Assembly: GCA_036397975.1 (NCBI GenBank)
Contig: DASWHW010000099.1
Location: 35,088 to 99,087 of the forward strand
Source of the DNA: SZUA-287 sp036397975
Lineage (GTDB): Bacteria > Bacteroidota > Ignavibacteria > UBA10030 > UBA6906
Direction of reading: 5' to 3'
Length of the DNA: 64,000 bases
Shown here piece after piece: positions 1 through 7,005 of this stretch. The stretch's first letter is position 1. Each line of letters starts with the position of its first letter. The notes under the pieces are model-generated. The model searched no databases and had not been told where the DNA came from. It saw only the letters and a program-made list of their open reading frames with translations. Both the position numbers and the translations under genes were made by a program.

Positions 1-1
1 A

Positions 2-685
2 CAACTGAACAAAATGTTCATAAAAAACATATCTTCAAAAGTGCCATTCGTGAATGTGAAGATCGCGCAGACGCTCGATGGGAAGATCGCGAGGCGACGA
101 CAGGGATTCTCCTGGATTACCGGGGCTGCGTCTCAGAACGAGGTTCATAAATGGAGACGTGCATATGATGCAGTCTGCGTCGGGGCAGGGGCAATACGCA
201 CGGATAATCCTTCGCTGACGGTGCGACATGTACGGGGCCGCAATCCGGGTGTTGTTATTCTTGACGGACGGCTCAACGTTCATCCCGATTCCCGAGTTTT
301 TACCACGGCCCCAGAACGCAAGATCTTCATCGTGTGTACGGAAAACTCAGTACGAAACAAGAAATCACATGTGGCACGTTTGACCAAGAGGGGAGTTACA
401 GTAATCCCTATGTCGGGGCCCCGCATTGATATCCAGAAAATGCTCTTCGCACTCTACCAGCGCGGGATCGGGTCAATTCTTGTTGAGGGAGGTCAGAAGG
501 TATTTTCCCAGTTCATCCTTCAACACTTTTATGATGAGGTGAGTGTTTTCATTTCACCGAAATCGTATGGAAACGGATTGAGCCCGTGTGTTTTTGACCT
601 TCCCGGTGACGATAAGCTCTCGTATGTCGAAATGACTTCCCGAAGGCTGGGCAACGACGTTCTTATCCAACTGACCAAGGAATGA
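2..685 (+). CDS. ribD: Riboflavin biosynthesis protein RibD, reductase domain (5' end cut by window edge)
   Basis: C-terminal reductase half of RibD, which reduces the ribosylamino-pyrimidine intermediate of riboflavin synthesis with NADPH. Seen: a core starting at PFVNVKIAQTLDGKIA, then the ITGxxS and VGAGAIRTDNPSLTVR segments of the RibD_C/DHFR-like fold, and ILVEGG near residue 157. An ATG lies at position 14, but the frame stays open to the window edge, and the residues around it (QLNKMFIKN) match the linker that joins deaminase and reductase in bifunctional RibD. The real gene therefore probably starts upstream, with the deaminase domain outside the window. ribE follows after 9 bases, so the two are co-transcribed. 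A stand-alone reductase starting at 14 is the alternative. Confidence 0.88.
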   Translation, partial: QLNKMFIKNISSKVPFVNVKIAQTLDGKIARRRQGFSWITGAASQNEVHKWRRAYDAVCVGAGAIRTDNPSLTVRHVRGRNPGVVILDGRLNVHPDSRVFTTAPERKIFIVCTENSVRNKKSHVARLTKRGVTVIPMSGPRIDIQKMLFALYQRGIGSILVEGGQKVFSQFILQHFYDEVSVFISPKSYGNGLSPCVFDLPGDDKLSYVEMTSRRLGNDVLIQLTKE

Positions 686-694
686 AAGGAATCA

Positions 695-1342
695 ATGTTT
701 ACAGGGATAATTGAAGAAGTTGGAACGATTCAAGATGTATTGAAAGAGGGCGGAGGCATTCGATTCAGAATCGGTGCCCCCGAAACATCCTCGCAGGTTG
801 GTGTGGACGACAGCGTTGCAATCAACGGTATTTGCCAAACCATTGTTCGGTGTGACAGCTCTTCGTTTGATGTGCAGGCTGTCGAAGAAACACTTAAGAA
901 AACCGCAATGGGCTCGTATGTCAATGAACAACAGGTGAATCTTGAACTTCCCGTCCGGCTTTCTGACCGTCTTGGTGGCCATCTTGTATCGGGGCATGTC
1001 GACACGACTGGCGTTGTAGACTCATTGGAAGACATGGAAAGCTCTCTGCTTGTTGCCGTTTCCTTTCCTCCTGAGTTCACCCGGTATTGTATCCCTGTTG
1101 GATCGATTACGGTGGACGGAGTCAGCTTGACCATTGCCTCACTTAAGGAAAATCAATTCGTTGTGTCGCTAATTCCACACACATTAGGAAACACCACCCT
1201 CGGCGCACTTGTGGTTGGCTCAAGAGTGAACCTTGAATTCGATCTCGTCGGAAAATACATTGAAAGTTTAGCAACTGCTCGTGGAGAAAAGAAACAATCC
1301 ATCACATGGGAGAAACTCCAAAATTGGGGGTATGGCGGTTGA
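695..1342 (+). CDS. ribE: Riboflavin synthase, alpha subunit type
   Basis: Riboflavin synthase dismutates two molecules of 6,7-dimethyl-8-ribityllumazine to riboflavin and a pyrimidine that is recycled. The 215-residue length is normal. The N-terminus MFTGIIEEVG is the family signature. Two lumazine-binding repeats are visible, roughly residues 1-95 and 96-195, the second opening with GGHLVSGHVD and containing GVSLTI. A GAAAGGA Shine-Dalgarno lies just upstream of the ATG, 9 bases after ribD. The two genes form the end of a riboflavin operon whose other members (ribBA, ribH) are not in view. Confidence 0.95.
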   Translation: MFTGIIEEVGTIQDVLKEGGGIRFRIGAPETSSQVGVDDSVAINGICQTIVRCDSSSFDVQAVEETLKKTAMGSYVNEQQVNLELPVRLSDRLGGHLVSGHVDTTGVVDSLEDMESSLLVAVSFPPEFTRYCIPVGSITVDGVSLTIASLKENQFVVSLIPHTLGNTTLGALVVGSRVNLEFDLVGKYIESLATARGEKKQSITWEKLQNWGYGG

Positions 1343-1349
1343 AATCGCC

Positions 1350-1378
1350 TTGATTCCTCGCCTCAAATTCCTTATTTT
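1350..1378 (+). promoter_or_regulatory. Candidate promoter for secG
   Basis: TTGATT at 1350-1355, 17 bases, then TATTTT at 1373-1378 followed by TG, which also fits the Bacteroidota TAnnTTTG form. It lies in the 79-base gap between ribE and secG, 43 bases before the secG start. Found by eye only. Confidence 0.5.
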
Positions 1379-1421
1379 TGTACTCCCAAGATCGATTTTT
1401 CCTTCATAGTCGGACTTACTT

Positions 1422-1769
1422 ATGTTTGCTTTCTTGATGATTGTTCAAATACTCGTTTGCCTTCTTCTGATCGCGGTTATTCTCATGCAATCCAGCAAAG
1501 GTGGGGGACTTGCAGGCACCTTTGGTGGTGGTAATGTTGGGATGGTGTTTGGTGTGAGAAGAACTGCCGATTTTCTCATCCGGGCGACACAGATCCTTGC
1601 AGGGACATTCATCGTCCTCAGTTTTCTGATGAACGTCTTTTTCCTCCCGAAGACAACTACTGAACGTAGTATTATCGAACAAGGAGGAACTCCGACCCAA
1701 CAGCAGCAACAGGGTCTTCCACCGCAATCGATTCCGAGCGAAACTCCTCCTCCGGCTCCACAGCAATAA
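1422..1769 (+). CDS. secG: Preprotein translocase subunit SecG
   Basis: Small membrane subunit of the SecYEG channel that helps SecA-driven protein export across the inner membrane. Seen: 115 residues with two hydrophobic segments (about 3-20 and 50-75) separated by the typical QSSKGGGLAGTFGGG loop, which is the SecG signature. The C-terminal 40 residues are polar and rich in Gln and Pro (TPTQQQQQG, PPPAPQQ), a variable tail common in this family. No clear Shine-Dalgarno precedes the ATG. tRNA-Lys begins 16 bases downstream and is probably on the same transcript. Confidence 0.93.
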   Translation: MFAFLMIVQILVCLLLIAVILMQSSKGGGLAGTFGGGNVGMVFGVRRTADFLIRATQILAGTFIVLSFLMNVFFLPKTTTERSIIEQGGTPTQQQQQGLPPQSIPSETPPPAPQQ

Positions 1770-1785
1770 GATTTCCAGTTGTGCG

Positions 1786-1858
1786 GCACCCATGGCTCAA
1801 TTGGTAGAGCAACTGACTCTTAATCAGTGGGTTCCAGGTTCGAGTCCTGGTGGGTGCA
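1786..1858 (+). tRNA. tRNA-Lys (anticodon CUU)
   Basis: Cloverleaf read by eye: acceptor GCACCCA (1786-1792) pairs with TGGGTGC (1851-1857), discriminator A at 1858. The D-arm is GCTCAATTGGTAGAGC. The anticodon arm is CTGA-CTCTTAA-TCAG, giving anticodon CTT. The T-arm is CCAGG-TTCGAGT-CCTGG. The 3' CCA is not encoded (CT follows). CTT reads the AAG lysine codon. Confidence 0.97.
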
Positions 1859-1860
1859 CT

Positions 1861-1893
1861 AAATCCCTTGACAGTGTAGTCTGTCAGGGATTT
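1861..1893 (+). terminator. Inverted repeat directly after tRNA-Lys (possible terminator or processing hairpin)
   Basis: AAATCCC-TTGACAG and CTGTCA-GGGATTT form a stem of 13 base pairs with one bulged T and a 6-base loop. It begins two bases after the tRNA. Only three T follow the GGGA, so it is a weak rho-independent terminator. It could instead guide 3' processing of the tRNA. Confidence 0.45.
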
Positions 1894-1915
1894 GCCGCTC
1901 TTGGAGCCATTGTGC

Positions 1916-1944
1916 TTGACTCTCAAGAATTAGTCCTTTAGCTT
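1916..1944 (+). promoter_or_regulatory. Candidate promoter for the LD-carboxypeptidase gene (leaderless)
   Basis: TTGACT at 1916-1921, 17 bases, TAGCTT at 1939-1944. The ATG at 1950 is only 5 bases past the -10 box, so transcription would start at or next to the start codon. No Shine-Dalgarno is present, which fits a leaderless mRNA. Confidence 0.5.
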
Positions 1945-1949
1945 TTCCA

Positions 1950-2885
1950 ATGAATCCGATAAAGCCTCCCGCTCTACGAAATGGTGATCTCATTGGAATC
2001 GTTTCTCCCGCCAGTCCGGTCGATGATAGCACGAAAATCGAAAAGGGAGTCCGCTACCTCGAAAGCCATGGCTATCGAACGATCATCGGAACCCACGCAC
2101 AGGAGAAAAATGGCTACCTGGCAGGTTTTGATAAAGATCGGGCGGACGATCTGCATCAGATGTTTCTCAAGAAAGAAGTCCGCGCTATTATCGCGGTCCG
2201 TGGAGGTTATGGAACACCAAGACTGCTATCGCTTCTTGACTATTCCATCATCAAACGAAATCCAAAAATCCTTGTGGGTTTCAGCGACCTCACCGCGCTC
2301 CAATTAGCCATATGGAAGCATGTTCGGATGATAACCTTCCACGGTCCCATGTTAGCAAGCGATATGGCAGGCACGATCGATCCCTATACTGAAGAAATGT
2401 TCTGGCGACTTGTTTCGTCAAAGAAGGCAATCGGTAACATTAATCTCTCCGAGAATGACACAATAACCTTGGCAGCTGGAAGGGCAAAGGGTATCCTGCT
2501 CGGCGGAAACCTCTCTCTTCTTGTGAATCTTGTTGGAACGCCTCATTGCCCGAACTTCCGGAATAGCCTTCTCTTTGTGGAAGAAGTGGGGGAAGAACCA
2601 TATCGCGTAGATCGGATGCTAGTTCAATTACGTGAGGCTGGGATTCTGAAAAATGCTTCAGGGTTTCTTGCTGGACAATTCGCAGATTGTGTTCCAAAGG
2701 ACTCAAAGCCATCCGCATCCGTCAACGAATTGTTTTCTCAGTGTGCCGACCTACTGGACAAGCCGTTTCTTAGTAATCTTCCGTTCGGCCATGTACCGAG
2801 AAAACTGACTCTACCCATTGGTCTTCAAGCGACTCTTGATGCGGGAAAACGGAACCTCCAGTTTGTCGAAGCGGCGGTCTCTTGA
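1950..2885 (+). CDS. ldcA: LD-carboxypeptidase, peptidase family S66 (LdcA/MccF-like)
   Basis: Serine peptidase that removes the terminal D-alanine from murein tetrapeptides during cell-wall recycling; MccF relatives cleave microcin C instead. 311 residues is the usual length. Seen: N-terminal GDLIGIVSPASP, the nucleophile region GFSDLTAL with Ser112, the glutamate region FVEEVGEEPYRVDRML (Glu211/212), and the C-terminal catalytic His281 in FGHVPRKLTLPIG. The Ser-Glu-His triad is therefore intact. No signal peptide is visible, in line with a cytoplasmic enzyme. ygfZ follows 14 bases later. The assignment to LdcA rather than MccF is by default. Confidence 0.88.
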   Translation: MNPIKPPALRNGDLIGIVSPASPVDDSTKIEKGVRYLESHGYRTIIGTHAQEKNGYLAGFDKDRADDLHQMFLKKEVRAIIAVRGGYGTPRLLSLLDYSIIKRNPKILVGFSDLTALQLAIWKHVRMITFHGPMLASDMAGTIDPYTEEMFWRLVSSKKAIGNINLSENDTITLAAGRAKGILLGGNLSLLVNLVGTPHCPNFRNSLLFVEEVGEEPYRVDRMLVQLREAGILKNASGFLAGQFADCVPKDSKPSASVNELFSQCADLLDKPFLSNLPFGHVPRKLTLPIGLQATLDAGKRNLQFVEAAVS

Positions 2886-2899
2886 GAAGAGGACATTAA

Positions 2900-3913
2900 A
2901 TGACTCAACCCACAGCTAACACTGCATCATTTAGCAATGATGTTGCACTTGTTGACCAGTCCTACAAGGGACTACTGCTTCTCAAAGGGAAAGACGGACT
3001 CGATCTATTGCATAGGCTCTCCACAAATGACTTAAGCGGGATGAGGAATGAGCGTGTGGCTCAAACCATTTTCACAACAGAAAAAGGGAGATTGGTTGAT
3101 ATTGTAGATGTCATTCGTTTAGATGAAGCCAACGTGACAATTGTTACGTCCTCTGCTGAACCACTCGTAATGAATTGGATAATGAGATTCGTCATCATGG
3201 AGGATGTTGAGATTTCGAATGTCTCTGAATCAACCGCCCATTTGTCTTTGTTCGGTAGTTACGCACCGGACATTGCCCAACAGCTTGGTTTGACCGAGGG
3301 GGTTATAAAGCAACTAAGCGATTTGCCCGGTACGCCCCTGGTGTACCATACAACTCTTATAGAAACCCAACGCATTTCCTTCTTAGTCCAGAAGTCGTAT
3401 GTGGACGACTTGGAGAAGTGGCTTCTTTCCCGTTCACCAAGAATAAGCAAAGAAAGCGAAGCAACCCACGAGCACTGGCGAATTGTAAAAGGAATTCCGG
3501 CTTTTGGAAAGGAGATCACAACTGACTATAACCCGTATGAAGTGAATCTCTCGGAAGTGATCAACTTTGCAAAGGGGTGCTATGTGGGACAAGAGGTAAT
3601 CGCGCGTCTCGATACGTACGACAAAGTACAAAAACAACTTGTGAAGATTTCATTCAAGGGAGTACTAACAAAGCAATCACTTCCTACGCTACTCTTCCAC
3701 AATGGACTTGAAATCGGTGCTTTGACTAGTGTTTCTCCGCTTCTTGCTGACGATTTCCAGTGCGCACTCGGCGTGATAAGAAAGAACTCCGTCCTAGATG
3801 GTGAAACAGTTTATGCAATTGATGACTCAGGGAATCAGGTTACTGGGGCCGTATCGCTTGCGCAGGTACAGCCACCTCGGTCAGCTGCGAAAAGAACATC
3901 AATCAGGATATAA
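2900..3913 (+). CDS. ygfZ: YgfZ/GcvT-like folate-binding protein
   Basis: YgfZ (IBA57 in mitochondria) is a tetrahydrofolate-binding protein that helps assemble or repair certain iron-sulfur enzymes. Seen: 337 residues with the GcvT-like fold and the family signature KGCYVGQEVIAR at about residue 230, including the conserved cysteine. The N-terminal region has LLLKGKDGLDLLHRLSTND, typical of the family. A GAGGA Shine-Dalgarno precedes the ATG. The gene sits in a short operon with the LD-carboxypeptidase before it and the LOG gene one base after it. Confidence 0.9.
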   Translation: MTQPTANTASFSNDVALVDQSYKGLLLLKGKDGLDLLHRLSTNDLSGMRNERVAQTIFTTEKGRLVDIVDVIRLDEANVTIVTSSAEPLVMNWIMRFVIMEDVEISNVSESTAHLSLFGSYAPDIAQQLGLTEGVIKQLSDLPGTPLVYHTTLIETQRISFLVQKSYVDDLEKWLLSRSPRISKESEATHEHWRIVKGIPAFGKEITTDYNPYEVNLSEVINFAKGCYVGQEVIARLDTYDKVQKQLVKISFKGVLTKQSLPTLLFHNGLEIGALTSVSPLLADDFQCALGVIRKNSVLDGETVYAIDDSGNQVTGAVSLAQVQPPRSAAKRTSIRI

Positions 3914-3914
3914 G

Positions 3915-4742
3915 ATGAAAGAACCCTTAGCAAAACCGCCCAAGGCGTATAAGAATCTTGAGTTCCTCAACGGCCCCGAGGCTCGACTCTTTCGGATGAT
4001 GGCGGAGTTCATTGAACCTCAATCCAGGTTTCGCAAACAATCCGTCAGAGACACTATTGTATTTTTCGGTTCTGCAAGAATTAAGCCGAGAAAAGAAACG
4101 TTGAAAGAATTGAAAATGGTAGAAGCGTCAGTTTCAAAGAAGAGGCGACCCTCGAAACAAATGCTGCAAGAGTTGCGAGACTCTCATGTTCAGGTTGAAA
4201 TGTCTCGATATTACGAAGATACGGTCGAGCTTTCCCGCTTATTGACACAATGGTCCAAAACCCTCGATCGTGGGAGGCGTTTTGTTGTTTGCTCCGGGGG
4301 CGGACCGGGGATCATGGAGGCCGCCAATAGAGGAGCAGACAAGGCAATGGGACGCTCAGTTGGACTCAATATTAGTCTTCCTTTTGAACAGTTTGCTAAC
4401 CCCTTTATCAGCCCGGAATTGAACTTTGAGTTTCACTATTTCTTCATGAGAAAGTTCTGGTTCGTTTATCTTGCAAAAGCACTGGTAGTGTTTCCAGGGG
4501 GGTTTGGCACTTTTGATGAATTCATGGAAGTATTAACCCTGTTACAAACGAGCAAGATTAAAAAGAAGATGGCAGTGATACTCTATGGCCCGGACTATTG
4601 GAATAAGGTGATCAATTTTGACGAAATGGTTAGACACGGAGTTATCGGAAAAGCCGATCTGGATCTTTTCAAGATCATAGACAGTCCGGAAGAAGCCTTT
4701 AAGTATCTCAAGAAGTGGCTTCGTCAGCACTATATCGATTAA
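3915..4742 (+). CDS. LOG-family nucleotide phosphoribohydrolase (TIGR00730-like)
   Basis: LOG proteins hydrolyse nucleoside 5'-monophosphates to a base and ribose 5-phosphate; some make cytokinins, the bacterial PpnN type handles purine nucleotides. Seen: a SGGGPGIMEAANRGA motif and the PGGFGTFDEFME motif that carries the catalytic Glu. The frame is open further upstream to 3798, overlapping ygfZ by 116 bases, but the ATG at 3915 with CAGGA six bases before it, right after the ygfZ stop, is the better start and gives 275 residues. The N-terminal 100 residues are charged and helical. Substrate unknown. The tmRNA promoter begins at its stop codon. Confidence 0.85.
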   Translation: MKEPLAKPPKAYKNLEFLNGPEARLFRMMAEFIEPQSRFRKQSVRDTIVFFGSARIKPRKETLKELKMVEASVSKKRRPSKQMLQELRDSHVQVEMSRYYEDTVELSRLLTQWSKTLDRGRRFVVCSGGGPGIMEAANRGADKAMGRSVGLNISLPFEQFANPFISPELNFEFHYFFMRKFWFVYLAKALVVFPGGFGTFDEFMEVLTLLQTSKIKKKMAVILYGPDYWNKVINFDEMVRHGVIGKADLDLFKIIDSPEEAFKYLKKWLRQHYID

Positions 4743-4745
4743 TCG

Positions 4746-4774
4746 TTGCTATTCACTAAGTGGTTCGTTACATT
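4746..4774 (+). promoter_or_regulatory. Candidate promoter for tmRNA
   Basis: TTGCTA at 4746-4751, 17 bases, TACATT at 4769-4774. The mature tmRNA 5' end at 4784 lies nine bases after the -10 box, the distance expected for direct initiation at or near the mature end. Confidence 0.6.
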
Positions 4775-4783
4775 CTCAAGCGA

Positions 4784-5152
4784 GGGGATGACTTGGTTTC
4801 GACGGGGATGGGGATGGTCCAGATTGCATACCGTGCTCTCCGAGTTGCACGATAATAAAGCGGAAAAACATAAGTGCAGACTACAACTACGCACTGGCTG
4901 CTTAATTAACGTTATGTAGCCCGTCTCGCGGAGGCTCTCCAGTTGGCTTCCAAAGAGGCGCCGACTTAGGCTGGATAGACGGCTATTTCCCTTTTCGCTA
5001 GTCGTTGAAGCCGGGAAACCGGATAAGAAGAGGTTGCCACGGCAGGATCTTGTTTGTCGGAGTCGCCGGGGCGAGCGGTGAAAGACAGACTAAGTATGTA
5101 GTAGTCTCGATGGTCTTCTCTTCGGACGCGGGTTCGACTCCCGCCATCTCCA
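4784..5152 (+). ncRNA. ssrA: Transfer-messenger RNA (tmRNA)
   Basis: Rescues stalled ribosomes by acting first as an alanyl-tRNA and then as a short mRNA. Seen: 5' GGGGATG-ACTTGGTTTCGACGGG (the conserved tRNA-like start) pairs with CATCTCC near 5151, with T-arm GCGGG-TTCGACT-CCCGC and discriminator A at 5152. The tag frame runs from the resume codon GCA at 4876 to TAA at 4903-4905 and reads ADYNYALAA. TAAGT just before the resume codon matches the usual UAGUC-like element. Length 369 is normal, one-piece form. Confidence 0.96.
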
Positions 5153-5162
5153 CATTATTTCC

Positions 5163-5184
5163 ACGCCCTCAATCCTGAGGGCGT
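5163..5184 (+). terminator. Rho-independent terminator of tmRNA
   Basis: Perfect nine-base-pair stem ACGCCCTCA / TGAGGGCGT with loop ATCC, followed by TGCTGTTT. It sits 10 bases after the tmRNA 3' end. The run of T is interrupted, so termination may be partial. Confidence 0.75.
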
Positions 5185-5212
5185 TGCTGTTTCCAAACTG
5201 ATGAATTCAGGC

Positions 5213-6064
5213 ATGAGAGAAGAAATCCGTTTTGTAAAGGCCTCTGGTGCAGGTAACGACTTTGTCCTTATTGACAACACCTCTGGATCCCTTGCCGCAG
5301 ATCAACCTTTTCTTGCCTCGGTTCTTTGCAGGCGACACACTGGAATTGGCGCTGACGGATTGATTGTGCTCGAAAACTCCCGCAAGGCAGACTTTGCGAT
5401 GAAATACTATAATGCGGATGGGAGCTACGGAGGTATGTGCGGAAATGGCGGAAGATGTGCCGCCCTCTTTGCCGCCGAAAACGGACTTGCCAGATCCAGG
5501 TTGTCGTTTGAAGCGCTGGATTTCGTTTATCGTGCCGAGGTTACCGGCGGGTCAGTGAAGCTCGCTATGAAGAATCCAGGACCTATAACAACTCGAAAAC
5601 TACATATCCGCTCTGACGACTTTGACCTCACATGTGTTGATACCGGTTCTCCACATGCAGTTGTCTTTGAAGAAGATCTGGAGAGAGCTGATGTCGCTGG
5701 AATCGGGAAGGAAATTCGGGAGCATGAGTCGTTCAAGCCGCATGGCACAAATGTCAACTTCGTACAAAAGGGGGTGAGTGCTGAGATTCCATATCGGACT
5801 TACGAGCGGGGAGTTGAAGCTGAAACTCTTGCGTGTGGAACAGGGGCCGTGGCCATCGCGATCGCCTCACATTTCTGTCATGCAACAAGCTCTCCTGTAA
5901 TGCTTAGAACGAGAAGCAACGAAAATCTCACCGTAAGTTTTCAAACCGACCGCGCATCTTATACGGATGTTATTCTAGAAGGACCGGCCATTATCTTGTT
6001 CGAGGGTAGATTTTTATATGATTCAATCTCAGGTAGGATCTCTCTTTTGAATTCTGGCAGATAA
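5213..6064 (+). CDS. dapF: Diaminopimelate epimerase
   Basis: Converts LL- to meso-diaminopimelate for lysine and peptidoglycan synthesis, using two cysteines as acid and base. Both active-site motifs are intact: MCGNGGRC (first Cys) and LACGTGA (second Cys), with the family N-terminus RFVKASGAGNDFVLID. The ATG at 5213 gives the usual distance to GAGNDF. An in-frame ATG at 5201 would add MNSG and has no better ribosome binding site. A kinase-like gene follows 10 bases after the stop, suggesting co-transcription. Confidence 0.94.
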   Translation: MREEIRFVKASGAGNDFVLIDNTSGSLAADQPFLASVLCRRHTGIGADGLIVLENSRKADFAMKYYNADGSYGGMCGNGGRCAALFAAENGLARSRLSFEALDFVYRAEVTGGSVKLAMKNPGPITTRKLHIRSDDFDLTCVDTGSPHAVVFEEDLERADVAGIGKEIREHESFKPHGTNVNFVQKGVSAEIPYRTYERGVEAETLACGTGAVAIAIASHFCHATSSPVMLRTRSNENLTVSFQTDRASYTDVILEGPAIILFEGRFLYDSISGRISLLNSGR

Positions 6065-6074
6065 CAGGACTTGA

Positions 6075-6986
6075 ATGCGGCCTACCTTATTCATTATTAA
6101 TCCGAAAGCTGGCAATGCGTCCAGAAAGATCACTAGACTCCTTCAGAGTTTCGCCCAAAGTCATCCAGTGAGTATGGAATTTGTTGAAACAAGGCATTCC
6201 GGCCATGCCACCGAAATTGCTCGTCACAGTAAAAAGGAGTGCATCGTCGCTGTTGGTGGCGATGGGACAGTGAACGAAGTGATTAATGGACTTATTGGAA
6301 GCAAGAAAACCCTTGGAGTCGTTCCCACCGGATCCGGAAACGACTTCATAAAGGCGATTGGAATGGAGAACTCAGTAGAAGCTGCACTAAAGTCCTTGAC
6401 AAGTGGAGCGACTTTAAGTATTGATATTGGAAGCGTCGAGGTAACACTTCCTAATAGTTCTTCGAAGAATATCTACTTCGGAAATGGGATCGGCGCTGGA
6501 TTTGACGCTTCGGTTGCTGTTAAGGCAAGCAAGATAAAGTACATCACAGGAACATTGCGATACGCGCTGGCCGTGATGAACACACTCGGGACATATAGTG
6601 CTCCTGAGTTTACTGTTAGAGTAGATTCCAGAGTTTTCCAAGGAAAATACCTTTTGATCGCGGTTGGCAATGGTCCATGCGCAGGAGGTGGTTTCTATCT
6701 GACTCCCGATGCAAAGCCAAACGACGGACTTCTGGACGTGTGCACAATCAAGGATCTCTCTATGCCTGGGATTCTGCGTGTGATGCCTAAGGTGATGATG
6801 GGAAAACATGGAAGCCATTCAGCAGTACACTTCGACCTAGGGGCAGAACTATCTATATCCGCCGACGAGCCTTTTGCTGTTCACGCAGATGGAGAGATAC
6901 TGGGGCAGGATGTGCTTGCTGTAAAGGTTGGTATCGTGAGGAATGGTATAAATGTCGCTGTCCCAGCAGCCTCGACAGGTATCTAA
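6075..6986 (+). CDS. Diacylglycerol kinase family lipid kinase (YegS/DgkB-like)
   Basis: Soluble lipid kinase of the DAGK catalytic family that phosphorylates diacylglycerol or a related lipid. Seen: N-terminal INPKAGN, nucleotide-binding VAVGGDGTVNEV at about residue 56 and PTGSGNDF at about 86, then the C-terminal beta-sandwich with HADGE near residue 274. Length 303 is typical. Shine-Dalgarno CAGGA lies before the ATG, 10 bases after dapF. Substrate cannot be told from sequence. It faces purL tail to tail with 19 bases between. Confidence 0.88.
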   Translation: MRPTLFIINPKAGNASRKITRLLQSFAQSHPVSMEFVETRHSGHATEIARHSKKECIVAVGGDGTVNEVINGLIGSKKTLGVVPTGSGNDFIKAIGMENSVEAALKSLTSGATLSIDIGSVEVTLPNSSSKNIYFGNGIGAGFDASVAVKASKIKYITGTLRYALAVMNTLGTYSAPEFTVRVDSRVFQGKYLLIAVGNGPCAGGGFYLTPDAKPNDGLLDVCTIKDLSMPGILRVMPKVMMGKHGSHSAVHFDLGAELSISADEPFAVHADGEILGQDVLAVKVGIVRNGINVAVPAASTGI

Positions 6987-6999
6987 TAATATATATTAT
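6986..6999. other. AT-only perfect palindrome between convergent genes
   Basis: ATAATATATATTAT, a perfect 14-base palindrome starting at the last base of the lipid kinase stop codon and ending seven bases before the purL stop. It could help to separate the two converging transcripts but is too weak for a classical terminator. Confidence 0.3.
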
Positions 7000-7005
7000 G
7001 TAAAG

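Noticed and set aside
1861..1893. Attachment site of an integrated element at tRNA-Lys
   Set aside because: The hairpin is next to the tRNA, but there is no integrase, phage gene or second copy of the tRNA end in the window.
3798..3914. Upstream extension of the LOG gene into ygfZ
   Set aside because: It overlaps ygfZ by 116 bases, and the ATG at 3915 has a Shine-Dalgarno and lies right after the ygfZ stop.
5163..5184. Riboswitch or attenuator before dapF
   Set aside because: The hairpin directly follows tmRNA and is better explained as its terminator; no lysine riboswitch features are present.
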